Shown here: piece after piece, positions 1 through 11,950 of the stretch | How the letters are laid out: every line of letters starts with the position of its first letter | Numbering within the stretch: position 1 is the stretch's first letter | Source: Lumnitzera littorea | Lineage: Eukaryota > Streptophyta > Magnoliopsida > Myrtales > Combretaceae | Assembly: GCA_024138015.1 (NCBI GenBank) | Contig: JAMXBB010000012.1 | Location: 25,245,579-25,309,578 of the forward strand | Direction: 5' to 3' | Length of the DNA stretch: 64,000 nucleotides | Notes under the pieces: model-generated | What the model was told of the DNA's origin: nothing | The model's input: only the letters and a program-made list of their open reading frames with translations | Database searches by the model: none | Made by a program: the position numbers and the translations under genes

Positions 1-25
1 TTTTTAGGAGTATGGGATGGAAATT

Positions 26-43
26 GGGGGGGGGGGGGGGGGG
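26..43. repeat. Poly-G run (18 bases)
   Basis: An uninterrupted run of 18 G. Homopolymers of this length are prone to sequencing and assembly error, so the exact length is uncertain. Confidence 0.9.
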
Positions 44-413
44 TAGGTTCAGTACCTTAGTGTTTTGGAGCTGTTTGGGTGATTTTCAAAAGTTAGCCGT
101 GGGCGATGGTGGTGGTTCGATCGTGTGAGGGTTGGTAGGTGTGATTGGTCGGTTAGGGTAGGTTTTTCAGAGTGTAGGGAGTTTGATTGTAGGTTTAGTT
201 TCGATTAAGGGTGGCTGAGGATAGTGATTCGATGAGAGAGAGAGGCGGCAGTTCAGGTTTGGTGGTGGTTGCTTAGTGGCACGGCTGGGGGTCACAGCAG
301 AAGTCGAGAGTGGTCACGTTCAAAAGCTAATGTAGTGGGGGTCACGGGTGTGGTGGTGGTTAGGCTCGAGCTTGGCTAGAGAGAGAAACCCGAAGAGAGA
401 GAGAGATTGGTAA

Positions 414-439
<26 letters not shown>
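414..439. repeat. (AG)n microsatellite
   Basis: A pure AG dinucleotide run, preceded by shorter GA-rich stretches from about 366. It lies within the LTR-like flank. Confidence 0.9.
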
Positions 440-444
<5 letters not shown>

Positions 445-772
445 GAGTTGAATCTGAAGCTCGAGAATGGTTCTCTATCCTCCATGATCACCCCCGACAC
501 CCTTTATATACTCGAGATTAACCCAGAAACAAGGAAAGTTCAAATCGGAGTTTAATGAGAAAAACCAAATTTCAAGTTTTCTCCAACTTTTTGGAGCTCG
601 GTTTGACTGAGTTAATGCATGAATCTAGATGTATTCTCGATCATTATTGACACTAGGCCATGTCTAGTTTGCAATTTCGCCATTGATTTGGCGAAATTGC
701 AACAACAAAGGGCCCAAAAATCGTGCTGAAGTGGGCGGTCTGAAGAGGAGAGTGATAGAAATCTAGGGGAAA

Positions 773-847
773 ATGAAGGAAGGAGGGGGAAAGAGAAGGG
801 AAAGAGAGGAAAACGAAGGGAAAAGGAAAGAAGGGGAGGGAAAAGTA
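773..847. repeat. Purine-only tract (one interruption)
   Basis: About 75 bases of almost pure A/G on the plus strand with a single C near 814. Such polypurine/polypyrimidine tracts can adopt triplex conformations and are common in plant LTRs. The open frames read from it are low-complexity artefacts. Confidence 0.75.
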
Positions 848-1454
848 GGCTGACGTAGCGCCACGTCAACTGTGCCAGCTAACCCCATCGTGCCACGTAT
901 CATTCGTAACACATAGCAGATGATGTGGCACGCATATATGGATGCCACGTAGCACCACATCAGCAAGGCTGTCAAATAGGAAGATGCCACATGTCAGGAT
1001 ACGCGGCGCAATCAGATCCTAATACATAGCAGTTCCTGATATGATTGAAAAAATAAGGAAAAAGGCCTCCCTACATTTGCCAAGTTTTGAACTCAAGACC
1101 TCATGTTTAAATTGCACATATGGATTCGTTCAGCTTGGGTTAGATTTAAATCTAAACCCAAGTTCAATGGCCCAACTCCTAAACCTAGATTAAAATTAAA
1201 AATCTACTCTAACAAAATGTTATTTTCTAAAATCTTTTATTTTTTCAATTTTTTGCAACTTTTCAAATTTTCTTTTTTTTTCCCTAAATTTCTTATTTTT
1301 TGTGCTTTTTCCTATTTTCCTATTTTTTTAATATTCTTCTAGAATTCCTATTTTTTTATTTTTATTTTTTGGGGATTTCTTTAATTTTCTACTTTTTGAA
1401 CTTTTCCTAATTTAGGACCTTATAACCTAATTTGAAAAATAAAAGGGGGGCAAA

Positions 1455-2275
1455 AATTAGGTATCTGCAGTACGAATGGAAACATCTCATGCCAATCCTT
1501 GTATGTAACAGCCATTTTCTCAATTATTCTTTTAAGGTTTTTATTGGCTACTTCAACGGCTCCATTCATTTAGGGTCGATATGGAATAAAGTTTCTATGA
1601 ATAATCCTAAATTATCGACACAACTTTAACATAAGCTTATTGTTAAGATTAGTGCTGTTGTCGATGATGATTGTTTTTAGAGTCTTGTATCAAGCCAAGA
1701 TATCTCTCTTGATGAACTTAACTACGACCCCTTTAGTAACACTCGAATGGGATGAGGCCTTAACCCATTTGCTGAAGTAGTCAATGGCGACTACTATAAA
1801 GCAATGTCCATTGAATGCTTTTGGAGTAATCGGGCTAATAATATCTATTCCCTACATTGAAAAAGGCTATGATACCAAGAGTGCGTGTAATTCTTGAGAT
1901 GGTGTGTTTATCTTGTTTGCATAAATTTGGCATAAGTGACAATGTTTGACGTATTTTATGAAATCGCTCTCCCTTATTGACCAATAATACCTTAGCCTCA
2001 TAATTTTCTTAGCCGCATAAAACCATTCATACAAGGCCTACGTACTCCTTCATGTTTTTCTATCATCAACATCTTGACCTCCTTGTCATCTACATACCTT
2101 AAAAGTATGCCATCAAAAGGTCATCGGTACAAGGTAGACTCACTTACTAAGAATTAGGTAGCCAATCTCCTTATCATCCTTTTGTCCTTTTTCTTAGCCT
2201 CTTCAAGATATGTGCCTTGTTGTAGAAACATTTTAATATTATGGTACCATGGCCTTTTACCATTTGTACCTTCAA
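1455..2275 (-). pseudogene. Ty3/gypsy integrase (5' two thirds), decayed
   Basis: Retroviral-type integrase inserts element cDNA into the genome. The minus strand shows the HHCC zinc-finger region (CHLCQIYANKI, about 1930-1960), then the catalytic core with GIDIISPITPKAFNGH and FIVVAIDYFSKW, then IIIDN, then NGAVEVANKNLKRIIE. The catalytic residues can be placed: Asp at 1843-1845, Asp at 1660-1662 and Glu at 1552-1554. The second Asp and the Glu are 36 codons apart, which fits DD35E. Stops include TAG where the family has Trp just before GID, and TAA at two sites where it usually has Gln. The core breaks off near 1455 and the C-terminal domain is absent. Confidence 0.85.
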
Positions 2276-2321
2276 TTACCAAATAGAAAGCAGGCTTTTC
2301 TTCAATTTCAATGGTGAGGGG

Positions 2322-2690
2322 TTAAATCTCGACTCCACCAAATATTTGAATCATGGATGTTGAAGTGGCTAATGCATCGACAAATTGGTTCTGAGTCCTT
2401 GGTACGTGATTAAAGGTGATTTCTTTAAATTTTTCTATTAATTCAGTCAAGTGTCGGTGATAAGGTACTAGTTTAGAGTCTTTCGTCTTGTACTCTCCTC
2501 GAGCTTGGCCGTTAATGAGTAAAGAGTCCCCATACATTTTTAATTCTTGAATATTTTTATCTAGGGCCATTTTGAGTCCCATGATGCATGCTTCATACTC
2601 AGTGATATTATTGGTGTATGGGAAAACGAGCCTTATTAGCTACCCCATCGAAGAGCATCTTTCACTTTAGTGGTTCATTATCTTCTCCTT
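2322..2690 (-). pseudogene. Second RNase H-like domain (Tat-type aRH)
   Basis: The minus strand encodes MLFDGVAN (around 2640-2665), then GLKMALDKNIQELKMYGDSLL, with GDS as the central RNase H signature, and near the end TQNQFVDALATSTSMIQ, containing the DALA motif. This pattern is typical of the additional, plant-type RNase H of Tat/Ogre elements, distinct from the RNase H fused to RT. The readable frame starts at 2582 and runs to 2322; the part before it is in another frame. Identification of the family is firm; the domain limits are approximate. Confidence 0.8.
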
Positions 2691-2789
2691 TATTAGAACT
2701 TCCTTTGATTACTAAGATATTTTCATCAAGGAAATTGACTTGTACTTCTTGAAGGGTATTATCGGAGGGATTTTCTATTAACTGATCTA

Positions 2790-3370
2790 CTAGAGCTTAC
2801 CCCTTGACTGAATTTCGATTCACATACGTAATATTGAACTCTGATAATAACATTTTCAACTTTGAGATTCTACCAATTAGGGCCGGTTTGTCTGCTAAGT
2901 ACTTCAAGGGATCGTGTTAAGTCAGCAATTCAACTTAATAATAGAGTATGTATTGTTTGAGCTAATGCATTACCTAAACCAAAGCATAGCAAGTTATTTT
3001 AATTTCTAAATATCTCTATTCCCCTTCAGTAAATTTCTTACTTAAGTAATATACAACCCGTTCTTTTCCTTCCTCATTTTTCTGGCCAAGCATATACCCC
3101 ATGGATTTCAATAATATTGTTAGGTATAAAAATAAAGGCTTCTTAAGTTTTGGAGCTACTAAAATTGGAGGGTTCATGAGGTATTCTTTGATCATTGTAA
3201 AGGCTTGCTTACATTCTTCAACCCAATTGATCTTGGTGTTCTTTTTCAACAATTAAGTAAGGGATAACACTTGTCTATGAGTTGAGATATGAACCGAGCT
3301 ATGTAATTTAAATGGCCCAACAAGCCTTTGATTTCTTTAAGTGTGCATGGAGGAGGCAAGTCAACTATGT
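2790..3370 (-). pseudogene. RT C-terminus with fused RNase H, decayed
   Basis: The minus strand first reads LPPPCTLKEIKGLLGHLNYI and ARFISQLIDKCYPLLN (3365-3250), the RT thumb/connection. After a frame change near 3252 it continues as LLKKNTKINWVEECKQAFTM, IKEYLMNPPILVAP, GYMLGQKNEEGKERVVYYLS and KKFTEGE (to 3016), the start of the RT-linked RNase H. Weaker similarity runs on through HDPLKYLADKPALIGRISK towards 2790. The upstream RT fingers and palm, including the catalytic motif, are missing: the sequence beyond 3370 towards the gap no longer resembles RT. Confidence 0.85.
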
Positions 3371-3466
3371 ATCAATTCATGGTTCGTCCATGAGCCCATG
3401 TTAGCAAACAAAGTTTAATAGAGTTAGGTTAGGTAGTATTGTTGGTCCCTATAAGATATCAACAAA

Positions 3467-3489
3467 GGGGGGGGGGGGGGGGGGGGGGG
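3467..3489. repeat. Poly-G run (23 bases) abutting the gap
   Basis: A run of 23 G ends exactly where the N gap begins. Sequence just after the gap (3884-3898) is also G-rich. The homopolymer probably caused the assembly break. Confidence 0.9.
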
Positions 3490-3864
3490 NNNNNNNNNNN
3501 NNNNNNNNNNNNNNNNNNNNNNNNNNNNNNNNNNNNNNNNNNNNNNNNNNNNNNNNNNNNNNNNNNNNNNNNNNNNNNNNNNNNNNNNNNNNNNNNNNNN
3601 NNNNNNNNNNNNNNNNNNNNNNNNNNNNNNNNNNNNNNNNNNNNNNNNNNNNNNNNNNNNNNNNNNNNNNNNNNNNNNNNNNNNNNNNNNNNNNNNNNNN
3701 NNNNNNNNNNNNNNNNNNNNNNNNNNNNNNNNNNNNNNNNNNNNNNNNNNNNNNNNNNNNNNNNNNNNNNNNNNNNNNNNNNNNNNNNNNNNNNNNNNNN
3801 NNNNNNNNNNNNNNNNNNNNNNNNNNNNNNNNNNNNNNNNNNNNNNNNNNNNNNNNNNNNNNNN
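3490..3864. other. Assembly gap (375 N)
   Basis: 375 undetermined bases. Any frame read across them is meaningless. Confidence 1.
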
Positions 3865-5290
3865 ATCAACACCGTTCTACGGTGGGGGGGGAGGGGGTGA
3901 ATTAATATCTTTGAACTTTTTAAAACTCTTTCATTGTAAAATAAATTTATCTCTCTTAATAACTTAATTTGATGAACAATAGTATTTTAATAATTTAATA
4001 CATAAGTAATCAACACAATTAAATAGCGCAAATTAAGAAAGATAAGGAAGGAGAATATCATACTGAGGATTTATAGAGCTTTGACTTTTTACCTACTACT
4101 TTCTTCCAGCTCTACTGCTAGGGACTCGGTCTACTTTACCAATGCCATTCTACTCGATCCATTATATCAAAATCACGAGAAATTTACAAGCATTCGTCAT
4201 CATGGACTTCACGATACTCTACTCTGCATATCTAATCTCTCTACAATCTAGGCTAATTATAGATCTATAGAGTATAATCGAACTTCTCTCAACCCTTAAA
4301 CAACAAATAATGTTTACAAAACACAAGTGAGGATAACAATACAAATCTCAAATAATTTCACACTAAAACAGAAATGACAATTAATGAACAATTCACTTCG
4401 GCTCAACTTTCTAAAGTAGTATCTAAGAAACTTTCTATTCTCTTTCAGAAAGTAGAATTTGATCACGATCAAAGTATAATGGATGCATTTTTTCTTTTTC
4501 AGAAACGTGCTTAACACTTTGAATCCTTTCTCCTTTTATACTAAAGTCTTGCAATAGCTAATTTGTTGAAGATTATCTTCATTTCATGTTTATCCATTTT
4601 CAACATTAAAGATAATCCATAAATATTTTTTAAAGAAAATCTTGTAATTTAAAATTTAAACTTGACCTTATCAGCTTATTTTGATCAAATATAATTTGAT
4701 CAGTAATATCTAGATAAGCTTCAAATGTGAAATTGAAATCCTACAAAATTCGGAATCAACCTTATCCTTATCCATTCTTATATATATCTTAATTTATCCA
4801 AAATAAATTCGCTAAAAAATAATCCCTATGGATTTTAATTTCGACTTAAGTGAAATGGGATTAAGTGTGTTTCCCTAATACACTCAATCTAGTGGAGTTA
4901 GGCCTTGTTTACTTCAAATTTGATATTTTGTTAATTTTAAACGTTGCTTTTCTAGACCAAATTTTTAAATAATCTTTTGAAAAGTCTTAGTCTTTTTTTC
5001 TTCAAAGTTTCTGAAATACTATACTGATTCTTCTTATAAAAGCTTTAGAAACACTCTTTGAAGATTTTTAGACTAATCTCTTTGTCAATCAATTCAAATT
5101 TTCTGAATAACTTTCTAAATGCACCTCAATTTGCAATTTTAAATTTTCTGTAAAACTTTCTAAATACCTACATACTTGTTAGTACATTAACATTTTTATC
5201 TTTTTATTATCATCAAAATTCATGAGAGATATTTAACAAATATAAATTATAACAAAAACTTCAACTAGGTAGTAAATTAAACTTTTCAAA
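3865..5290. other. LTR-like non-coding sequence
   Basis: After the gap comes an inverted ACCGT/ACGGT pair, a G-rich run and GGTGAATTAAT, then AT-rich sequence. A G-run followed by TGAATT is frequent at the start of plant LTR-type repeats, and a similar G6-TAAATTGA string is seen (reverse strand) near one end of the LTR-like insertion at 60213-61142. I see no coding potential and no boundaries. Classification as an LTR fragment is an inference from this motif only. Confidence 0.3.
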
Positions 5291-8200
5291 GTCTAGGTAG
5301 CAAATTGTACATTTAAGGAAAGTTTGCGTACCTAACACCCCACCTTTTTCCTAACACCTTACTAAAACTAGATAACTTGTTTAGAGTGGTGTGATGAAGC
5401 AACTCAAGCCCCATTTGCCCTATTTTTTAGCTAGCTACAAATCCCCTTTTTCTCTTCCCAATTGCCAGCCACCCCAAGCTCCCCTATATAGTCCAACTTT
5501 TGATCAAATTAACATTCTAAAGCACTCTAAAAACCTTTTCCTAAGTGACCTCATATCTACTTAAGAAGCCCCACAAATTTCACTTATCTTCCATGCTTTA
5601 CAAGTTGAAAACACACTTACGCTCCCTAAGTTTTCCACCATAGATTCCCTCTGCCACTCAACTCTACCCCTTCTTCTTTTCTTCACTTTAACTAGCTAAC
5701 TTCCCATAAAAACAAACCCCCACATTCCCTTCTCCTTATTGTCAATTCCTTCTTCTTACAATTATACTCATTACACTTCATATTTCTTCATTCCTTCATC
5801 ACATACACACCCTCAATTGAACCCTTAATCTCTTCCTCCTATCCATTACTTCTTCTACTTGAAAAAATCACCCATAAACACCACTCTCAAGCACTTGAAG
5901 GACCAACAAAAGGAGTCATTAAGTGAAACTTAGAAGGAGCTTGGAGCACATAAGGGAGGCATAAGGAATTGAAGCTAGAAGTGCAACTAGGCGCCACCAC
6001 TAAGGAGTATTAAAAGTCTTCTTTCCTTTGCTTCCCTTTTATACACTCTAGTATTTCTTGTTCTAAGTCAAAGATTAGGATTTGGTGACCTTGAAGTAAG
6101 AATTTCTTTGTAAGCTCTTTAAATGTACGCATACATGTGTAAGATTTTATGAACATTTTAGTAGAACTTGTGAGAATGTGGAGCACAACTCAGGACTTAG
6201 TATTGTTTAAGCTTATAACCTTGAAAAAGTGGAAGAAAACCATGTTACATGTAACCCTTCAAGCTAGACGTAGCATGTTTCGAGCCTTGTCCAAGTTATT
6301 CTAACTCTTCCTTCATGATATTTTACCTCAAAAATGCTGTTAAATGCTCCATTAGTGTGTATATTTAATCATCCTACGAGAAAGTTGAGAAAAATCTTTA
6401 GAAACACCACCCAAGACCCATGGTTAGGATAAGCATGACCTAACCCTACTTGTTTTCTCATCTAAAATGATGATTAAGAAAAAGAAAATGAAAGTTTAGG
6501 AAATGTTTAGTTAGGTTAATTACTAATTATGACCCTAAATCATTAAGGAAGTGAAAAATCACCAATTTAGGCTTAAAAACATGACGTATTGGCCCAAAAC
6601 ATGAACTGATCAAAATTAGAACCCACCTCAAAATCGCTATTAAAATGTGTTAAGTTTTAAGTCCAAATAGATAAGTCGTACCTAAGTATTAGGTCTTAAA
6701 TAGCCAAATAGGTTTAAAACCACAAACCAAGACAAAAACGGGCTAAGAATATAACATGGATAGTAACTTTGCATAAAAGTAAAAGTGTAATTAAAGCCTA
6801 TTAAAATATTTTCTATGCCCAAAGAACCAAAAAGAAAGCCCACTTTAAAGACCAACTATAGATAAGGCCTAAAAGCCTACTAATTAAGCATATAAGAAAA
6901 AAGACTAAAAGTAAGCCAAGGAATAAATGCTAACCCAAATATATTGAGCCTAAACACTAACTAGGCTTAACAAGAGTTTAAAACCAACAAAAATTGAATT
7001 TATACAAAGGAAAGCTAAAATAATGAAAAATAAAACAAAATATACTTAATTGCTTAAAGGTTCACAACCTTCTATGCTAGTATCTATAATTGAGGGTCCT
7101 ATCTTAAAAAACAGACTACACCATGAGAATGTACATGCAAAAACAATGGAAAACTACTATAAGAATACAAAAATCGAAGTTAAAATGAAAATGTTATAAT
7201 AAAAATAAGTTAAAACCAAGAATTATAACAAGAACAATAGAATAAGTGGATAGTTACCCAAATTCTTATTAATATTCTTTTGTCGACTATCACAGGTGAT
7301 CCCTATCCTTGATTTGGACTTACCTATCGACTACTATGATCTATAGGACTCCATGCCCTAGTGAGTATCTTGATAATTACTATACTTGTTATATGTTTGT
7401 GGTTTAGTTGCATTAAATTGAAGATAATAAATGGTGTGTTTATGGATTAAGAATTGCGTGTGATTGGAATTACATGTTTGATGTGTTAAGATAGGATAAT
7501 ATATTATAACAAAATTCTTTGTTACTTAGATGCTTATAGTTTCCCTGTTGCAATTGTTTGGTGATATTGTTTAGTCACTATAATAAACTGAAATTAATAA
7601 TATCTAGTTGTATAATTAAACCAGTTCATGCATGGCATGTTTTGCATCATATAAATATTGGCCGTCATATTACACGTATGGGATAAAAGGGTCTTATGGG
7701 GATTGAGATTATTATTATTTGAGTTTTCGTATGGTGTACATATGCAACATGGCTCTACCCTAACCCATAGGATCACTAGGTGCTGGAGACACTAATCACT
7801 TGACTAAAGGTCATGTCTTAGAGTCCAACACTTAGGGGTATGTAGACTGTGTGTGCTACTCACGCTCACACTCTCGACATAGAAATTGTGAAATTGGAAT
7901 TAATATTAATTAGATAAAATTGTGTGAGAAGAAAAATAGTGGGAATGTGAGATGTGTGTGATTACCAACCGAGGGTACTTGGAGTCCAAGTCTAACTGTT
8001 TAAGAAACTCCAATCCTAGCTTTGAGGGTGTAATTCCGAGCTATTTACAGCTATTGGTTTGGTTGTGTATAATTGTTTAAGCATATGATTGTCACTTTCA
8101 TACGATTGTATAATTAAACTTATTTGCTAATACTTGAAGGTATAGTATGAGGAATAATCACTAACGTAGATGAAGCTTATACCCCTCAAGTCTTTTGTTG

Positions 8201-8350
8201 CAAGACGACCTATGGCTTATATTAAAGTAAGTTATGCTTGATATTAATGACGAAAGTTAGGATTTTGAGGGAAGGAAGAGAAACTGAGAGAATATCTTTG
8301 ATTTTATGAGACTTTTTTAAATTTTTGTTATATTTTGATGATGGTAGCTA
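5290..8350 (+). other. LTR-like / retroelement leader-like non-coding DNA
   Basis: No gene is visible. The block begins with a pyrimidine-rich stretch rich in AACACC and CCTTT words (5330-5900), continues through purine-rich text (5900-6030), and later has phrases such as CTATCGACTATCACAGGTGA (7272-7293) and a CTACTCACGCTCACACTCTC segment (7857-7876). This succession resembles the LTR and untranslated leader of plant Ty3/gypsy elements of the Tekay/Del kind, but I cannot identify LTR ends, a primer-binding site or gag here. Confidence 0.3.
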
Positions 8351-11300
8351 GAGACTACTATAGGACTTCCTTACTTATCAATAGGTTGTACCCGTTATTT
8401 TGATGGGACTATGTCCCTATTTATGATTAATCTGCTTCATGATTTACATATATTTGAATGTTATAAATATAATTGAATGTTTGGATATCACCTAAGGATA
8501 TACACCTAGTTAGCTACTTGGTATTGGAAGTTGCCTTTTATATTATGTCAAGGGTTTTGGATTAGTTGAAGAGTTAATCCAAGACACTTAAGGCAATATA
8601 TGACAGGCTACCATGACTAAGATACCTCTTAGTGCATGACAGAATAGCATTTGAATCAATTTAGTTCGTTAGGTTTTTTGACTATATCATTTTAAATACG
8701 ATTCAGTTTAGCTTAAGTCAACTCCCAAACTGAATCAAACCAAATCATGAACACCCCTACTATGAACCATAGCTTGTTTCCTAGAGACCAGGGTCTCATA
8801 TTTAGGTTCTTAACATTTGTAAACATCTATAAATAAGCTCTTTTGTTAATGGTGTTAATTTTTCCGTTAGAGAAAGAGACATGGCATAATTCTACTAGTC
8901 AACATATTTATATTGAGTAAATACTATAATAAAATATCAAAAAGAAATTGATTAGTAAAAATTTTTTAAATTTGGAAAAGATGAAAAAAATTGGAAAAAA
9001 AAATTATAACCAACCACCGTAAGGGCAAGGTGGTTGATCATTGAAGACTCGAGTGCAAGCAAATAAATGTTTAAGACTAAAATAGAAAAATAGTGAAATG
9101 TTGAGAACTAAAAATGTACTTTTCTCTTTATGAATTTACCATAAAAGTTCCAATATTTTTTTTACTATTATTTCTACACTTTTGATACATGATCCATTGC
9201 AATCTATAATGTGTACTATTGTAATTGATACTATATTAAGGCTTATTACTCGAAAATTCTATGGTAAAAAACACAATTCATAACCCTTTAATCTAACCTG
9301 TAATAGTAAATGTAAATATATAAACACAAACGCTAAAACTTCATCAACAATATACAAGATACATTGACACTCATATCTATTAGTACTATAGGATGTATTT
9401 GCAAATAACTCGAAGGATCACTCATAATAATTCCCAATGCATAGAACTTTGTATTGGTAGATAATATGCAATGCAAAACATTACATCCATTAGACTCAAC
9501 AAAATTGGAAAATTGAAACTATTAATTAATTAAATAACTAACCAAACCTTTATGAAACTATTATACTCCAAACCAGAGAGTCGTAATAGCCCCATCATGT
9601 AAACTAACCTACACTAGCTGCCTTAACAGCTAACATAAGTATAGTCTACATAAACCGTTCACTACTCTACTACTTTGAAGCCTTCAATTCGATACCTGAT
9701 AAGAATCAACTTGTAGTGTAACTTTTCAAAATAGTTACTGAAAATAATTTTTATAGTTTAAATCCAGAGGAAAATCAAGTTTTATAGATTGTATAAAGGA
9801 TGAAACCTTAAATTTACTAAAAATTTCAAGAGCTATGTTGTTATGAAAATATATAATATCTACAAAAATTTTACTAAAAACCACAGGCCTACAAAGTATG
9901 TAATAAATCTCATTAATTGAAAATTAAGGGTCACCCGAGGAGACCTTATTAGTTTTTCTAGAGATTAATATAGTTAATAAACCAAATAGAAATCCAATCG
10001 AGTAGTCTTGAATCTCACTCCTTAACCTTATTCTCTAATCTTCTAGATCTTGAAATAGTACTGATGAATTTACTAGGAAACTTACAAAATAGCTATAAGA
10101 GAATAAGCGATAACTTACTTAGTAAATGGGATAGAGACAATAGCACATATCCGACACAAAGCAACTAAGGATTTTAAGCAAGTTTAATTAGATCCAATGT
10201 ATGTTCAAGCAAATGCCATTGCATGATGTTAACCGATTATCATAAGATCAGAGAAATTATTTCCGCTCTAATTCGGGTTTTAAGAATTTTAACATTGTGT
10301 ACTTGCGAATTGAAACCAAATTGAGACTTATGCAATGGAGGATGCCTTCTGCTTGAGACTACCTTCGAACTACGGACCCTAACCTTACTGCGAGCTCTTC
10401 TCATATTACTTAGTTCGACTAAAGGTGGGGAGATGAGTATTTCTACTATCCTCATCGAAGGGTTCGTATTTGGTCTAAAAATCCTAATTGTTTCCCTTAG
10501 TGGGTTGCGATGCAAGTTTGGTTAGTAGTTAAGTCAAACTTGTGTTAGATTACTTTTGGAGTAATCAAGCAATTTTAAACAATTCAAAGTAAGTAATATC
10601 ACGAAACAAACAACACATAAATCTATTAGTCAAAATAGTACAACAATATTTAAGCACATACGATGTATGCCATAGAAAACTAACTTACAATAAAAAACGA
10701 AACATATACTAAGGTCTTTAAGTACTAATCCCACTTACTTGGATACTAATGCTCATTCTCCTCATGTGTCACTCTTGTATTCCTTTATTATCCCTAAAAT
10801 TTAATGTAATCTCTTTAGTTTCTCACCAATATGTAACATATGAGTTTATTTTAACATTTAAATACGTTCCCCAATTGTGTTAGGTAATTTTTCTAAGGTA
10901 TTTATTAGGTATTGGTTAAGTAGGATACATTTTAACCAAAGTTCTAACCTCATAGAGATTGTTGTCTAGTAGTTTTTAACTAAAGTTCTAACTTTAGCAA
11001 ATTCTTAAAAGACATAATCGGTTGACTTTCTTATCTACTCTCTAACTCCTAATGATCCAATATTCGGTACTAACCATCTTTAAACTTCCGATTGCTCTTA
11101 CGTTTTGTATCTTCGATCAAACTACTTTATGACTGAGTTTCTGACTTAGGTTCTAACCCAACCTTGTGATATAGGCTACTGTCGAAGTGGCTTCTAACTC
11201 TAAAAAAAACATATAGTTTATATATTTTTTTATTCCCATATATAAACTTTGGTAAAATACTTATTAAATGCTCATTTTGCTATATTATACTAATTAGTCT

Positions 11301-11950
11301 AACTATTTCACTAACCATACTTAAAGGACATAGAAAGTTACTGTAAAAACACTTATACATATCAAAGATCCAATCCACTTTTACATTAGTTTTTGATATA
11401 CATTCTACTCATAGACTATTTCTCATACCCTACTATTATACATTTTGACAAAACTTCTGATTTACTTTTTGACCTATACCAAATATACTTTAAATTCTCA
11501 AATCACATAACTCTAACATCCATGCCCCTTACTTCCTCACTCCAACACTCTAACCCAACACTTCAAACCTTAATTACAACAATAAACCAGCACTTAAAGA
11601 CCCAATTACTCAATTAAACATCCATTCAAGAAATTTTCAGCTACATACATGCTAGCTAGAGAAAAACAAAAAAATTCAACTTTTGAATTTTTGAAAACTC
11701 TTTTCATGAAATCAAATTAGGCATGTTGAAATGTTTGTACATAAATTTTGAGATAAAAACAACATCATTTAGGCTATTAAAAATTAGAATTAATGTTCAT
11801 TTTTAGCCTAGTTTCTTAAGAAACAAATATTTTGACATAGAATTTGAAAAATCTAGTTACATTTTTGGATTCTATACAAAAAATTACTTAGAGAAACCAA
11901 ATATCATAATTTTTAGAACTTGTTTACTATTTTTAGAAAAATAAAATAAA
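8350..11950. other. AT-rich intergenic DNA, nothing recognised
   Basis: About 3.6 kb with no supportable gene, RNA or terminal repeat. A 91-codon minus-strand frame at 10240-10515 is Arg/Ser-rich and matches no family I know; without flanking homology I regard it as chance. A short inverted or palindromic TE fragment may lie near 8690-8760. Confidence 0.5.

Larger units (their letters stand above)
1..1450. other. LTR-like, purine-rich flank without a gene
   Basis: This stretch holds no supportable gene. It contains an 18-base G run, a GA microsatellite, a long purine tract, and several copies of a GCCACGT-type motif between about 850 and 1000, followed by a T-rich stretch (1200-1420). It lies where the 3' LTR or 3' untranslated part of the adjacent minus-strand Tat-type element (1455-3370) would be expected, so it may be LTR-derived. 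I see no second LTR copy or target-site duplication that would prove this. Short open frames here have low-complexity composition (Ser/Pro/Phe-rich) and are not genes. Confidence 0.4.
1455..3370 (-). mobile_element. Truncated Ty3/gypsy (Tat-type) pol fragment
   Basis: Read on the minus strand, the order is the C-terminal part of reverse transcriptase, RNase H, a linker, a second RNase H-like domain, the integrase zinc-finger region and the integrase catalytic core. The extra RNase H between RT-RNase H and integrase is the known hallmark of the Tat/Ogre group of plant Ty3/gypsy elements. Homology begins abruptly near 3370, inside RT, and fades near 1455, inside the integrase core, so gag, protease, most of RT and the integrase C-terminus are missing. 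Stops and frameshifts interrupt all domains. No LTR pair or target-site duplication was recognised. Confidence 0.85.

Noticed and set aside
3439..3900. Frames spanning the N gap
   Set aside because: They consist almost entirely of unknown residues.
10240..10515. 91-codon Arg/Ser-rich minus-strand frame
   Set aside because: No family resemblance and no continuation in neighbouring frames.
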